Numbered from the stretch's first letter, positions 24,104 to 37,439 are shown. The stretch: 64,000 nt of DNA from Prosthecobacter vanneervenii (GCF_014203095.1 NZ_JACHIG010000006.1:310001-374000), one strand, 5' to 3'. Notes: generated by a model not told the origin, from the sequence alone. Program-made: numbers and translations.

Positions 24104-24870
24104 ATGATCTCCATTCAGGGTCTCACCAAGCGCTTTGGCGCTCAGACTGCCGTCGATCACCTGACATGGGAGGTGCCTCCGGGGAAAATCGTGGGACTGC
24201 TGGGGCCGAACGGGGCAGGGAAGACCACCACCCTCAAAATGGTCACTGGCATGCTCCAGTCAGATGAAGGCACCGCCCTCGTCTGCGGGGTGAATGTGGC
24301 CACCCACCCTATGGAGGCCAAGCGCCTGCTCGGTTTCGTCCCTGACTCCGGCGCAGTGTATGAGTCCCTCACCGGGCTGGAGTTTCTCCTCATGATCGGC
24401 GCGCTCTACGGCATCTGCGAGGAGGAGGCCCGGCCGCGCATTCGGCAGTTTCTCGATTTCTTCGAGCTCGATGAGCAGACGCTCTCCTCCAAATTTCTCG
24501 GGGCCTATTCCAAGGGGATGCGGCGCAAGGTCGTCATCACCGCCGCGCTGCTGCACAATCCCAAGGTGGTGCTGCTGGACGAGCCGCTGGACGGGCTGGA
24601 CGCCAATGCCGCCGTCGGCTTCAAAGCGCTGCTGGAAACCCTGGCGCGTGAGGGCAAGACCATCGTGTACAGCTCCCACGTGCTGGATGTGGTGGAGCGT
24701 GTGTGCGACAGCGTGGCCATCATGGCGCAGGGCAGGCTGCTGGTGGAGGGTTCGCCGAAGGAACTGCAGCACCAGCATGGTGCGGACACGCTGGAGCAGC
24801 TCTTCACCCGGCTCACCGGCCTCAGCGGGCTGGAGGCACGCGCGGAGTCCTTTGCCAAAAACATGCTGTC

Positions 24871-24874
<4 letters not shown>
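24104..24874 (+). CDS. ABC transporter ATP-binding protein
   Basis: A 256-residue ATPase of the exporter (CcmA/NatA/ABC-2) type. MISIQGLTKRFGAQTAVDHLTWEV starts the domain; Walker A is LGPNGAGKTTTLKMVTGM, the signature segment YSKGMRRKVVITAALLHNP replaces the canonical LSGGQ with YSKGM, as is usual in this subfamily, and Walker B is VVLLDEPLDGLDANA. Start at ATG 24104 rather than in-frame 24062. It overlaps the next gene, a polytopic membrane protein, by 4 nt (ATGA), so the pair forms a probable exporter. The substrate is unknown. Confidence 0.9.
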
Positions 24875-28564
<3,690 letters not shown>

Positions 28565-28584
28565 TGCCGTGAACAACTCAGCGC

Positions 28585-29082
28585 TTACTCATCCGCCTGT
28601 GCCTTAAACTGCTCCAGCAGCGCATGCAGTTGCTGCGGTGTATGGGCGGCTTTGACAGCGGCTATAGCCTCGTTGGCCAGGGTGTCGCAGCGTTCGTTGT
28701 CGGCGTGACCGGCGTGGCCTTTCACCCAGTGCCAGCGGATGGTATGACGGGCGGTGGCGGTGTCCAGCGCACGCCAGAGGTCGGCGTTTTTCACCGGCTG
28801 CCTGGTGCTGGTGAGCCAGCCATTGCGCTTCCAGCCCGCGATCCACTGGCTGATGCCCTGGCGCACGTACTGGGAGTCGGTGTGGAAGTCGATCTCGCAC
28901 GGCTCCTTGAGGATGCGCAGCGCCTCGATGGCGGCCTGCAGCTCCATGCGGTTGTTGGTGGTGGCGGGCACGCCGCCTTTCAGTTCGCGCACATGCTTGC
29001 CATACACCAGCACCGCAGCCCAGCCTCCCGGGCCGGGGTTGCCATGGCAGCCACCGTCAGAGTGAATGACGATTTTCTTCAC
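28585..29082 (-). CDS. rnhA: Ribonuclease HI
   Basis: A 165-residue RNase H that removes RNA from RNA/DNA hybrids. The acidic active-site set is D9 ([16 protein letters not shown]), E47 ([13 protein letters not shown]), D69 (HTDSQYV) and the C-terminal D in GHADNERCD; the basic loop [14 protein letters not shown] and KGHAGH follow E. coli RnhA. I place the start at GTG 29082, because this GTG overlaps the TGA stop of the upstream gene by 4 nt (GTGA) and begins with the family's KKIVIHSDG strand. An in-frame ATG at 29112 would add 10 residues and overlap that gene. It is the second gene of a pair with the DUF3817-like gene. Confidence 0.95.
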   Translation of the reverse strand: MKKIVIHSDGGCHGNPGPGGWAAVLVYGKHVRELKGGVPATTNNRMELQAAIEALRILKEPCEIDFHTDSQYVRQGISQWIAGWKRNGWLTSTRQPVKNADLWRALDTATARHTIRWHWVKGHAGHADNERCDTLANEAIAAVKAAHTPQQLHALLEQFKAQADE

Positions 29083-29390
29083 GCCTCGGTCTGGTTGGAG
29101 TCCGCCGACCATTCACGCATGCGGCGGTCGATGAAGAAAGGCACAAAGGGCAGCAGCGAGACGATAAAGACAAACACCGCACGCTTGAACGGCCAGCTTG
29201 TGTGCATCAGCACACGATAGAGCGCAAAGCAGAACACCACGAACAGGCCGCCATGCACCGAGCCCGCGATCCTGACCGCCATCGGCATGCCCATGGCGTA
29301 CTTCAGCGGCATGGCGATGAAGAGCAGGATCATATAGGAAACAGCTTCCAGCAGGGCGACCGTGCGCAGGAATGAAACGGGGTTTTTCAT
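29079..29390 (-). CDS. DUF3817-family integral membrane protein
   Basis: A 103-residue protein with three hydrophobic helices: [41 protein letters not shown] and [18 protein letters not shown]. The segments [26 protein letters not shown] and the FD-like C-terminal end match the DUF3817 family, small membrane proteins of unknown function that are common next to unrelated genes. The start at ATG 29390 ([11 protein letters not shown]) is preferred over in-frame 29423. Its stop overlaps the rnhA GTG start, so the two are co-translated. Confidence 0.8.
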   Translation of the reverse strand: MKNPVSFLRTVALLEAVSYMILLFIAMPLKYAMGMPMAVRIAGSVHGGLFVVFCFALYRVLMHTSWPFKRAVFVFIVSLLPFVPFFIDRRMREWSADSNQTEA

Positions 29391-29441
29391 GGACCGTGGC
29401 TGTAGCACGACTTCGTGAATCACCGAAATGTTTTTGAGTCT

Positions 29442-30200
29442 TTATACGCCTCCGGCTGGCGCGTGCCTCAGGCGGCGCTTGCGGATGGCCAGCACATCCC
29501 GCGCCATGCGGAAGGAGTCACGGATCAGATGCACATGCCCACCTGGTGTCTCATGCCAGGCGATGGAAACCTCCTCAAACTCACAGCCGCTGTCATGCAG
29601 CGCGGCCAGCAGCTCCACATCAAAGGCAAAGCCATGAATATGCAGCGTGGGGGAGATGCGCTGGTAAGCCGTGCGGGGGATGAGCTTGAGCCCGCACTGG
29701 CTGTCGTGGATGGGGATGCGCAGCAGTGTGGCCACCAGCGTGCCAAAGATGCGTCCCATCAGCCGGCGCTTCCACTGGCGCTGCACACGCGGGCTAGTCT
29801 GGTCCCAGCGCGAGGCAAACAGGGCCGTTTCGGGTCTGGGCTGCTCGCGTGCCAAGCGGATAAGATGCGCCACCTCCGTGGCGGAGCAGGAACCGTCTGC
29901 ATCCACAAAAGCCAGCCAGTCCACCTCCGGTGCCTGGTCCCATCCGGCATAGACTGCACCGCCCTTGCCAAGGTTCTGCGGCAGAAAAAGCGGCGGATGC
30001 AGATGCTCATGGACGAGGCAGAGTGGTGCGATGATCTCGCGCATGCGCGCTGCCTCCGCTGCATCTGATCCATCCTCCACCACCTGGATGGTCACGCCGC
30101 CCAGATCATGCACCACCTCGCACAGCTCCGCCAGAAAGGGGCCGATGCGCCCGCTTTCCTGGTAGCATGGGATCACGAGATGAACGGTGGCTGACGGCAT
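29442..30200 (-). CDS. Glycosyltransferase family 2 (dolichyl-phosphate glucosyltransferase-like)
   Basis: A 252-residue GT-A fold transferase. The nucleotide-binding strand VHLVIPCYQESGRI is followed by the acidic IQVVEDGSDAAE, then NLGKGGAVYAGW and the DxD-like metal motif AFVDADGSCSATEVAHLI. The later QCGLKLIPRTAYQRI and GFAFDVELLAAL are typical of dolichyl- or undecaprenyl-phosphate hexose synthases. No C-terminal transmembrane helices are present, so it is the soluble kind. Start set at ATG 30200 (MPSATVHLVIPCYQE); ATGs at 30233 and 30281 are also in frame. The probable reaction is transfer of a sugar from a nucleotide donor to a lipid phosphate. Confidence 0.85.
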   Translation of the reverse strand: MPSATVHLVIPCYQESGRIGPFLAELCEVVHDLGGVTIQVVEDGSDAAEAARMREIIAPLCLVHEHLHPPLFLPQNLGKGGAVYAGWDQAPEVDWLAFVDADGSCSATEVAHLIRLAREQPRPETALFASRWDQTSPRVQRQWKRRLMGRIFGTLVATLLRIPIHDSQCGLKLIPRTAYQRISPTLHIHGFAFDVELLAALHDSGCEFEEVSIAWHETPGGHVHLIRDSFRMARDVLAIRKRRLRHAPAGGV

Positions 30201-30343
30201 GCAGTGGCTGGTGTAGATGTTCAGCAGAAACATGCTGAGGTGAAAGCTAAAACCGCCGTGGCCGTGAATCTTTCGCATCACTTCAGAGTTCTGGCATTGC
30301 AGGGCAGGCGGGTTTTATGTCTTTATCTGGGAGTTCGTCTTTC

Positions 30344-31105
30344 ATGCGTTTTTTGCACTCCATCTTCGCACTGCTGCTGGTCCTGCTGCCGGCCTGCAGT
30401 TCGACAAACCGCATGCTCAAAGCCAGGCCGGTGGCTCTGTCGCCGTTTTTTGAGCAGCCATCTCTTGCCCAGGATGCCAGCGCGCAGCTCGGGTTTCAAA
30501 AGGTGTGGACCACGCCTGATTCCCGGGTGCTGGCGGCTGGCCGCGCCAAGCGCAAGCTTTACATCGCGCCCGTCACGCTGGGCTACCTGCGCCATGTGAA
30601 TCGGGCCTTTGCCTCAGGAGAGGTCGCCTGGGGCGGAGTCAGACGGCAGGAAATGGAGGTTGCCATGCGTCTGCGGGATGAATTTGTGTCCGCCTTCCGC
30701 CGTTCACCTTCGCCTTACTACCGTCTGGCGAACCAGCCAGGCAAAGACACGCTCACGCTGCGGCTAGCCGTTATTGAGCTCAATCCCACCAGCCCCAAGG
30801 GCAATGCTGCGCTTACCATGCTGAAGTTTGTGGTTACCCCGGTGGCCGGGCTGGCCGCCTACTTCACCAAAGGCAACATAGCCATTGAGGGCAAGGTGGT
30901 GGACTCCGCTTCCGGGCGCACCTTTTTTCAGTTTGCTGACAACGAGAGCGACAAGCTAACCTTCATCAATGTGCGCGACTACCAGCCCTACGGCCACGCC
31001 GTGAACACCATGCACTACTGGGCCACTCAGTTTGAGCTGATGACGCGCTCCCCACACGGCTGCAAGGTTCGGGATTCAGGCTCCATCACTTTGCGGTTAA
31101 ACTGA
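30344..31105 (+). CDS. DUF3313-like lipoprotein
   Basis: A 253-residue exported lipoprotein. Start at ATG 30344 (MRFLHSIFALLLVLLPACSSTN): signal peptide with lipobox LPAC at about residue 18. The mature domain has features of the DUF3313 group: an N-terminal F..VW...D..., then KLYIAPVTLGYL, LRDEFVSAFRRSP, TLTLRLAVIELNPTSPKGNAA and GNIAIEGKVVDSASGRTFFQFADNESDKLTF. Function unknown; DUF3313 members are outer-membrane lipoproteins in Gram-negative bacteria. It is divergent from the glycosyltransferase and convergent with the L,D-transpeptidase, only 11 bp apart. Confidence 0.7.
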   Translation: MRFLHSIFALLLVLLPACSSTNRMLKARPVALSPFFEQPSLAQDASAQLGFQKVWTTPDSRVLAAGRAKRKLYIAPVTLGYLRHVNRAFASGEVAWGGVRRQEMEVAMRLRDEFVSAFRRSPSPYYRLANQPGKDTLTLRLAVIELNPTSPKGNAALTMLKFVVTPVAGLAAYFTKGNIAIEGKVVDSASGRTFFQFADNESDKLTFINVRDYQPYGHAVNTMHYWATQFELMTRSPHGCKVRDSGSITLRLN

Positions 31106-31116
31106 TCGGCACACTC

Positions 31117-32205
31117 TTACTTCCTGCCAAACAGGCGGGTGAAAAAGCCGCGCTTTTGCTCCTGCACTGGCAGTGCCGCAGGAGGTGGTGCCACAGGCAA
31201 AGCCTTGGCCACCTCTACCGGGCGCGGCGCAGGCGGCGGGCCTTCAATGATGACCGTCATGCCCTTCGTGATCAGCTTCACCAGCCGCACCACATCCCAG
31301 TTGGCGGTGCGCATGCAGCCGTGGCTGGAGCTGCGGCCGATGCTCTGCGGAGAGTTGGTGCCATGAATGCCTATGCCCGGACGGTTCAACCCGATCCACA
31401 TCACGCCCACGGGATTGTTGGGGCCGATAGGCAGCTGATAGTACGTGCTGCTGCGCACGCCGTATTCCAGCACGCTTTTGTCCCAGCGGAAGGTTGGCAT
31501 CTGCGTGATGCCCAGGATGCGCCACGTGCCCGGCGGCGTGGCCAGATGCCCGCTGCCCGGAGTGATGGGCAGGCTGGCCAGCATCTTGTCGCCATCCCAC
31601 ACGCCCAGCAGCTTCTCTTTGGTGTCGATCTTGATCACACGCTGCTGAAATTCCGGCACCTCCGGCAATTTGGCGATCTCTGTCAGCTCCTCGATGAGAA
31701 AGGGCTGCACCGCAGGCACCTTCACCACATCTCCCGGCTTGAGGCTGTCCATTTTCATGGGCTTGTTGAGAAACTCCAGCAGCTCCGGCGCACAGTGAAA
31801 GCGCTCGGTCAGAAACTCCAGCAGCGAGTCATAGGGCAGGTACTTCTTCTTGCTCTGCTCAGAGGGCTGGCGCGGCAGTTCTCCCACAAATTTGAGATCC
31901 TCCTGCCGGATCGTGTAGCTGGTGTATAACTCGGTCACACTGGAGAGATCCAGATTACTGTCAGCCAGCTCCGTCTCAGGCATTCCATGAGAACTCTGGT
32001 AACGCTTCAGCGCCTTGGTGGTGAACTCTCCTGGCCGCCCGTCCAGCTTTCCTGGGCCAAAAAGCTGCGCATCCAGAAAGATCTGCAGCCTCAGGATGTC
32101 CTCCACTGGCTCCGTTGTTTTCGGCAGCGGATCAGGAATGTTCAGTCCAAACAACGGGGAGATGGACAGAAGAAAGGTGGAGGCGAGTGTGAGCAGTTGC
32201 TTCAT
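31117..32205 (-). CDS. L,D-transpeptidase (YkuD domain)
   Basis: A 362-residue exported enzyme that cross-links peptidoglycan 3-3 or attaches proteins to it. Signal peptide MKQLLTLASTFLLSISPLFG; peptidoglycan-binding-like region about 35-75 (LRLQIFLDAQLFGPGKLDGRPGEFTTKALKRYQ); a LysM-like segment about 122-165 (YLPYDSLLEFLTERF...LKPGDVVKVP). The YkuD active site is IHGTNSPQSIGRSSSHGCMR (280-299) with catalytic Cys297. The tail (about 315-362) is Ala/Pro-rich and ends GFFTRLFGRK. Start at ATG 32205; the frame upstream to 32280 is not signal-like. It works in the periplasm on the murein sacculus, so this organism should have 3-3 or related linkages. Confidence 0.93.
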   Translation of the reverse strand: MKQLLTLASTFLLSISPLFGLNIPDPLPKTTEPVEDILRLQIFLDAQLFGPGKLDGRPGEFTTKALKRYQSSHGMPETELADSNLDLSSVTELYTSYTIRQEDLKFVGELPRQPSEQSKKKYLPYDSLLEFLTERFHCAPELLEFLNKPMKMDSLKPGDVVKVPAVQPFLIEELTEIAKLPEVPEFQQRVIKIDTKEKLLGVWDGDKMLASLPITPGSGHLATPPGTWRILGITQMPTFRWDKSVLEYGVRSSTYYQLPIGPNNPVGVMWIGLNRPGIGIHGTNSPQSIGRSSSHGCMRTANWDVVRLVKLITKGMTVIIEGPPPAPRPVEVAKALPVAPPPAALPVQEQKRGFFTRLFGRK

Positions 32206-32364
32206 GGAAAGGTGAAATACGATGCACACATGCGTGCAGGAGTCCGTGATTGAGTCCCGGCAAAAAGCACAGGTAAACACGATCTCGCAAGTGAAGATGC
32301 GCAGATACGAATCAGCTGCCGCCGCAGAGGTGGCTGAGGATGTATGCCGGAGAGGAGGGCGGGC

Positions 32365-33633
32365 TCAGCCCCGCACCTGCCCGTTGCCGTCCACCAGGTA
32401 TTTGTAGCTGCACAGCTCCGCGAGGCCCATGGGGCCGCGTGCATGCAGCTTGTCGGTGGAGATGCCGATCTCAGCGCCAAATCCGAACTCGCCGCCGTCG
32501 TTGAAGCGTGTGCTCGCATTGTGCAGCACCACAGCGCTGTCCACCTCGTGCTGGAAACGCTCCGCTGCAGCGCGGTCGGCGGTGATGATACTGTCAGTGT
32601 GGTGCGAGCCGTAGCGATTGATGTGCGCGATCGCTTCGTCCAGCCCTCCTACGGTTTTCACCGCTAGAATGAGATCGAGATACTCCGTGCTCCAGTCCTC
32701 CTCCGTGGCGGCGATGGCGGGCACGCCCAGGTGCTGTTGCGCAGTGGCATCTGCGTGGATCTCCACCTTGGCCTCGGCCAGGCGCTGGCCCAGCAGCGGG
32801 TAAAACTTCGCCGCGAGACCTTCATGCACCAGCACTGTCTCCAGCGCATTGCACACGCCGGGCTTCTGGCACTTGGCATTGACGATGATATTGGCCGCCA
32901 TTTCGAGATCGCCATCGGCATGCACATACACATGGCATACGCCGTCGTAGTGCTTGATGACAGGCATGCGTGCGGTGGCCACGACTTTTTCGATCAGTCC
33001 CTTGCCGCCGCGCGGGATGATGAGGTCCAGATACTGGTCCATCTGCGCCATGTGCTCCACGCTGGCGCGGTCGGTGAAGGGGATGAGCTGGATGCTGTCG
33101 GGCGGCAGACCGGCGCGCTCTCCGCCCGCCTGCAGGGCTGCGGCCAGGGCGCGGTTGCTGTCGATCGCCTCGCTGCCACCGCGCAGGATGGTGGCATTAC
33201 CCGTTTTGAAGCACAGGGAGGCTGCATCCGTGGTCACATTGGGGCGGGACTCAAAGATGATGCCAATCACGCCGATGGGCACGCGCACCTTGCGGATGTG
33301 CAGACCGTTCGGGCGTGTCCAGTCGGTCAGCTTTTCACCCACGGGATCAGGCAGCAGCGCCACTTCGCGCACGGCGTCGGCAATGGCCTTGAGGCGCTTG
33401 GGATCCAGCGTCAGACGGTCGATCATGGCCTTGCTCAGGCCGTTCTGATTCGCGCGTTCCAGATCCTTGGAATTGGCGGCCAGGATTGTTTCCTGCCGTG
33501 CCATGAGCTCATCTGCCATGGCCACGAGGATGGCGTTTTTCTGCTCGGTGCTCAGTTTGACGAGGGCGTAGGAGGCGGAACGGGCGCGGCGGCCCATGTC
33601 GAGGATGGCGGACTTGATTTCGGAATCGGTCAT
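32365..33633 (-). CDS. proA: Glutamate-5-semialdehyde dehydrogenase (gamma-glutamyl phosphate reductase)
   Basis: A 422-residue cytosolic enzyme of proline biosynthesis that reduces gamma-glutamyl phosphate to glutamate-5-semialdehyde with NADPH. The aldehyde-dehydrogenase fold is typical of ProA: IGVIGIIFESRPNVTTDAASLCFKTGNATILRGGSEAI, IPRGGKGLI, and the catalytic Cys261 in CQKPGVCNALETVLVH. The C-terminal GEFGFGAEIGISTDKLHARGPMGL is the ProA signature. No proB is adjacent. It lies 159 bp upstream of the L,D-transpeptidase start on the same strand, so the two are probably separate units. Confidence 0.96.
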   Translation of the reverse strand: MTDSEIKSAILDMGRRARSASYALVKLSTEQKNAILVAMADELMARQETILAANSKDLERANQNGLSKAMIDRLTLDPKRLKAIADAVREVALLPDPVGEKLTDWTRPNGLHIRKVRVPIGVIGIIFESRPNVTTDAASLCFKTGNATILRGGSEAIDSNRALAAALQAGGERAGLPPDSIQLIPFTDRASVEHMAQMDQYLDLIIPRGGKGLIEKVVATARMPVIKHYDGVCHVYVHADGDLEMAANIIVNAKCQKPGVCNALETVLVHEGLAAKFYPLLGQRLAEAKVEIHADATAQQHLGVPAIAATEEDWSTEYLDLILAVKTVGGLDEAIAHINRYGSHHTDSIITADRAAAERFQHEVDSAVVLHNASTRFNDGGEFGFGAEIGISTDKLHARGPMGLAELCSYKYLVDGNGQVRG

Positions 33634-33678
33634 TGAAAATGAAAAGGGCTGGCTGGGAAGCGGTGCGGCGCTGTGAGC

Positions 33679-34599
33679 TTACTTGGAAGGAACGGCTCCT
33701 TCGGGGATCTGGACGTCTTTGCCCAGCAGGTGCCGTGCGTTGAAGGCGTACATGCGCTCCACCAGCGGTCCGCTCAGAAAGACATGGCCTCCCTCGGTGC
33801 CTGTCAGCAGAATGGAGGGGATTTTGGCGGTGTCGAGCGCCGCATCCAGCTCCGTGGCCTGGGAGTAGGGCACCACATTGTCTTTGTCCCCATGAATGAT
33901 CAGGAAGGGGGCGTCATCTGGCGTGATATAGCTTATGGGAGAGGCCTTCCGCGCCTCCTCCTTGTGATCCTTCAGGGGGCCACCGATCAGCTTGGCCAAG
34001 GGGCCGGTGGGATCATCCGGGTCGATGATGCTCCCCTTGCCGCCAAAGGTCAGGAAGTCGGACGGGCCGCAGAAATCCATGACGCATGTCACCCGGCTGC
34101 TTTGATCAAGGTGCTGGCCCAGTTCGCCCTCCAGCTCCTTCACACCACCGGTAAGTCCCAGCATGCTCACCAGATGCCCTCCGGCGGAGATGCCAAAGGC
34201 GGCGATCAATTCGGGATCGAGGTTGTAATCCTGCGCGTGGGCTCGCAGCCAGCGGATGGCGGCCTTGCAGTCGTGGATTTGCGCAGGCCACTGGTCCTGG
34301 CTGGTCAGGCGGTAGTTCAGACTGGCTCCGGCGTAGGGCGTGCCACCTTTGATCAGGCCCAGCAGCACCTGGGCATCGTCCTTGCTGCCCGCCGACCAGC
34401 CGCCGCCGTGGATGTAAACCAGCAGCGGGCGCGGCTTGTCAGACTTGGCCTCGGGTAGATAAAGGTCCAGCATCTGGCGTGGATCGCCGGCACCGACGTA
34501 GTCGAGGTTTTGCACCCTCCGGTATCCCGGCGGCAGCGGTGCCTTCTGGCATTGGGCCAGAAGGGGGAAGCTGAGGGCTAGCAAAAGCAGGACACGCAT
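33679..34599 (-). CDS. Secreted alpha/beta hydrolase (esterase/BD-FAE-like)
   Basis: A 306-residue exported esterase. Signal peptide MRVLLLLALSFPLLAQC (the Cys at 17 follows AQ, so a lipobox is not convincing). The HGGG oxyanion motif is at 64-67 (VYIHGGGWSAGS), the nucleophile is Ser138 in GISAGGHL, the Asp is in IHGDKDNVVPYSQ and the His in GGHVFL. The architecture HGGG plus GxSxGG is that of the hormone-sensitive-lipase/feruloyl-esterase-type (BD-FAE) branch. Secreted members commonly deacetylate or de-ester plant or algal polysaccharides, consistent with the nearby sulfatase and sugar operon, but no substrate can be read. It lies 45 bp upstream of proA on the same strand. Confidence 0.88.
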   Translation of the reverse strand: MRVLLLLALSFPLLAQCQKAPLPPGYRRVQNLDYVGAGDPRQMLDLYLPEAKSDKPRPLLVYIHGGGWSAGSKDDAQVLLGLIKGGTPYAGASLNYRLTSQDQWPAQIHDCKAAIRWLRAHAQDYNLDPELIAAFGISAGGHLVSMLGLTGGVKELEGELGQHLDQSSRVTCVMDFCGPSDFLTFGGKGSIIDPDDPTGPLAKLIGGPLKDHKEEARKASPISYITPDDAPFLIIHGDKDNVVPYSQATELDAALDTAKIPSILLTGTEGGHVFLSGPLVERMYAFNARHLLGKDVQIPEGAVPSK

Positions 34600-34719
34600 G
34601 AGTGAGGCATTACTTAGACCCGCCAGGCGGTCAAAACAAGGGCCGGGTCAGGGTAGGGTGGGCGCTCAGACGAGTGTGTTGTCATCTTGACGCATGCTTA
34701 ACCAGAACATACTGTCGAG

Positions 34720-36066
34720 ATGATGAAATATCCCCACCACGCCCGCGTGCCGGTTCTCCTGGCTAGCGCCGTTTCATTCCTTGCTCTGACGACTGCATCC
34801 CCCGCCATCTGGCCATTCTCCGGCAAGAAGGACAAGGTGGTGCCGGTGGACAGCGAGCGCGACTCGCAGGAACTTGCCGCCTCAGATCTTTTCCGCGAGG
34901 CTCAGGAAGCAGACAACTCTGGCCGCACAGCCAAAGCCAAGGCCATTTATCAGAGCATCGTCAAACAATATCCCTTCACCAAGACTGCCGCCGAGGCTTC
35001 TTATCGCAATGCTGTCATCGTCCGCCACACGGGCAAGATGGACGACGCTTTCGAAGCCCTGCAGAATTTCATCCACACCTACCGCGACAGTCCGCACTTC
35101 AACGAGGCTCTCGAGCAGCAGTACGAAATCGCCGAAGAAGCCAAAGGAGGCAAAAAGCAGCCCGGCTTCCTGCTCATGCCGATGAAGATGAACTCTTCGG
35201 AGGTGATCAAATTCTACGAGAAGATCATCCAAAACGCCCCTTACGGCAAATATGCGCCGCTCGCCCAGTTCAGCATCGCTGAAGTACAGCAGGATCTGAA
35301 GGAAAAGGACAAAGCCGTGGCCGCCTATCAGAAGGTGGTGGAAAACTACCCCAATACCTCGCAGGCAGCTGAAGCTCAGTTCCGCATTGGTTCCATCAGC
35401 AACATCGCAGCGCAGCGCAGTGAGGACGCCTCCAACCTCCTTGCTGCCCGTGACGCTGTCCGTACCTACATCGCCTCCAATCCCTCCGGCGAGCGCAAGC
35501 AGGAATCTGAGTTGATTCTGAGCCAGGTGAATACCGCCGAGGCCAATCAATCGCTCACTGTGGCAAAGTTTTACCGCCGTATCGGCAAGACTAAGGCTGC
35601 CGCCATCTATCTGAACGAGGCGCTCAAATTTGGCTCTCCAGAAGTCTCCTCCGAGGCACGCAGCATTCTGGCAGAGCTTGCTTCCGCAGATCCCGATGGC
35701 GTGGCCAGCGTCAAGAAGGGTCCGGGACAGGACTACACCGTCCTCACGGCTGAAAATCTCAAGAGCCGCGACGATTATGTGGGCCCTCTGGCTCCGGAAC
35801 TCACCCGCCTCGGCCAGAAGCCAAAGATGCGCACCGGAGACGAGGGCTTCATGCCCATCCCGCTGCAGGAGCCTACTCTGCCTGTCAAACCTGGTGCTGC
35901 CACTCCAGGGCCGGGATCGCTGCTGCCGCCGGTGCCTGATACCGAAAAGCCTGCTCTTCTGCCTGTGCCGCCAACGCCGAACGCCCCCATGCAGAAAGTT
36001 CCTGGCTCCTCGGCTCCGGTGCTGCCCGTGCCGCCACCGCCGGTCACGACCAAGCCTGCTTCATAA
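34720..36066 (+). CDS. TPR-containing outer-membrane protein assembly factor BamD-like protein
   Basis: A 448-residue exported protein. N-terminal signal (VPVLLASAVSFLALTTASPA), then a helical repeat domain with TPR-like units: ASDLFREAQEADNSGRTAKAKAIYQSIVKQYPFT, AEASYRNAVIVRHTGKMDDAFEALQNFIHTY, KYAPLAQFSIAEVQQDLKEKDKAVAAYQKVVENYP, which match the BamD/YfiO profile. From about residue 370 it is Pro-rich. It has no lipobox, unlike E. coli BamD. It is followed by an LptE-like lipoprotein 57 bp away, suggesting an outer-membrane biogenesis unit. A role in barrel assembly is inferred; a different TPR scaffold role is possible. A weak promoter (TTGACG, 17 nt, TACTGT) at 34687-34715 would place initiation at the start codon. 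Confidence 0.65.
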   Translation: MMKYPHHARVPVLLASAVSFLALTTASPAIWPFSGKKDKVVPVDSERDSQELAASDLFREAQEADNSGRTAKAKAIYQSIVKQYPFTKTAAEASYRNAVIVRHTGKMDDAFEALQNFIHTYRDSPHFNEALEQQYEIAEEAKGGKKQPGFLLMPMKMNSSEVIKFYEKIIQNAPYGKYAPLAQFSIAEVQQDLKEKDKAVAAYQKVVENYPNTSQAAEAQFRIGSISNIAAQRSEDASNLLAARDAVRTYIASNPSGERKQESELILSQVNTAEANQSLTVAKFYRRIGKTKAAAIYLNEALKFGSPEVSSEARSILAELASADPDGVASVKKGPGQDYTVLTAENLKSRDDYVGPLAPELTRLGQKPKMRTGDEGFMPIPLQEPTLPVKPGAATPGPGSLLPPVPDTEKPALLPVPPTPNAPMQKVPGSSAPVLPVPPPPVTTKPAS

Positions 36067-36123
36067 TTCTTGCACGGGCATGGCAGCACGCCATGCTGAT
36101 CCGGTCACTTCTTTTCTCTCTGG

Positions 36124-36636
36124 ATGAAATCTATTTTTCTTCTGCTTGCCGCAGCTTTCTGCCTCATGCTTCCCGGCTGTGCTGGCTACACCTTGGGTGC
36201 TCAAAAGCCCGTTCATTTGCGCAAGATCACCAAGCTGGCGGTGCCTACCTTTGAAAATCTGACTTTGGAGCAGCGCCTGAGTTCACTCGTGACGAATGCA
36301 CTCATCAAGCAGCTGCAAAACCACGGCTCTTACCAAATCGTGTCAAGAGGCGAGGCTGAGGCGGTCTTGGAAGGAAAGATTACCAACATCAACCGCACCC
36401 AGTTCCGCTCGGACATCAACAATGTGCTGCGTAGCTCACAGATCCAGGCTACGCTGGTATGCCCATTCACTATTCGCGAAAAAGAATCTGGCAAGGTTCT
36501 CCATACAGGCAATGCCTACGCCGACTCCTACATCATTCTCGAAGCCAACTTGCAGCTCTCTGAAACCCAGTTGCTCGAAGATGCGGCTCAGCGTCTCGCC
36601 TACAATCTGGCAGACCAGATCTCCGAAGGCTGGTAA
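36124..36636 (+). CDS. lptE: LptE-like outer-membrane lipoprotein
   Basis: A 170-residue lipoprotein with signal peptide MKSIFLLLAAAFCLMLPGCAGYTLG: lipobox LPGC (Cys near residue 19), and CAGYTLG is the LptE N-terminal signature in PVC and Bacteroidetes bacteria. The core has VPTFENLTLEQRLSSLVTNALIKQLQNHG and a beta-rich C-terminal half. LptE plugs the LptD barrel, through which lipopolysaccharide reaches the outer surface; LptD itself is not in this window. It lies between the BamD-like gene and rsmI, 23 bp ahead of the latter. Confidence 0.8.
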   Translation: MKSIFLLLAAAFCLMLPGCAGYTLGAQKPVHLRKITKLAVPTFENLTLEQRLSSLVTNALIKQLQNHGSYQIVSRGEAEAVLEGKITNINRTQFRSDINNVLRSSQIQATLVCPFTIREKESGKVLHTGNAYADSYIILEANLQLSETQLLEDAAQRLAYNLADQISEGW

Positions 36637-36659
36637 CCTGCAGCCTGACGTCCTTTCGC

Positions 36660-37439
36660 ATGTCTTTGGAGACGGATTTACCGGCGGAGGAGTCACCCTC
36701 TGACGAGGTGGAGCTGTTTGAGCCAGTGGCCGCCAGCGGCCGTCTGGTTCCTGGTCTGCATCTCGTGGCCACCCCCATCGGAAATATGAGGGACATCACC
36801 CAGCGGGCGCTGGACACTCTGCGCACGGCGGACCTCGTGGCCTGCGAGGACACACGCCACTCCGGCATGCTGCTCAAATACCACGACATCCGAGCCCGCC
36901 TCATCAGCCTGAACGAGCATAATGAAGCCCAGCGCATCCCGCAACTGCTCGACCATGTCCGGCAGGGGGGCAGTGTGGCGCTCATCTCTGACGCCGGCAT
37001 GCCCACGGTGTCGGACCCGGGGCAGCGACTTGTCGGTGCTGCGGTGGCTGCTGGCCTGCACGTTGAGGGCATCCCAGGCCCCAGTGCTGTGCTCACGGCT
37101 CTGGCGGCGTCTGGTCTGCCTACCACGCCCTTCTATTTTGGGGGATTTCTTCCTCATAAAAAAGGCGCCCGCACCACCGAACTGACCGCCGCCCTGCAGC
37201 GCGACTGCACCAGCGTCTTTTTCGAAAGCCCCTACCGTCTTGTAGACACCCTGGCCATCCTGGCGGATGCCGCGCCCGACCGCCGAGTTGTGGTGGCACG
37301 GGAGCTCACGAAAAAGTTTGAGGAATTCAAACGAGGTCCGGCAAGCATCCTGCTAACATATTACCAAACCAAGACGCCCAAGGGGGAAATCACCCTCCTC
37401 ATCGCGCCGGTTGACCCTCCCAAGTGGTTGACCTGGTAA
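36660..37439 (+). CDS. rsmI: 16S rRNA (cytidine(1402)-2'-O)-methyltransferase
   Basis: A 259-residue SAM-dependent RNA methyltransferase of the tetrapyrrole-methylase fold. The conserved blocks are [78 protein letters not shown] and [14 protein letters not shown], ending with a [13 protein letters not shown] block. It methylates the 2'-OH of C1402 in the 16S decoding center. The N-terminal extension of about 30 acidic residues before [11 protein letters not shown] is unusual but lacks a better start. Its stop is 23 bp before the glycogen phosphorylase start. Confidence 0.96.
   Translation: MSLETDLPAEESPSDEVELFEPVAASGRLVPGLHLVATPIGNMRDITQRALDTLRTADLVACEDTRHSGMLLKYHDIRARLISLNEHNEAQRIPQLLDHVRQGGSVALISDAGMPTVSDPGQRLVGAAVAAGLHVEGIPGPSAVLTALAASGLPTTPFYFGGFLPHKKGARTTELTAALQRDCTSVFFESPYRLVDTLAILADAAPDRRVVVARELTKKFEEFKRGPASILLTYYQTKTPKGEITLLIAPVDPPKWLTW

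Noticed and set aside
34687..34715. Promoter (TTGACG, 17 nt, TACTGT) for the BamD-like gene, implying a leaderless transcript
   Set aside because: The -10 hexamer matches only three of six consensus bases, too weak to call as a separate feature.
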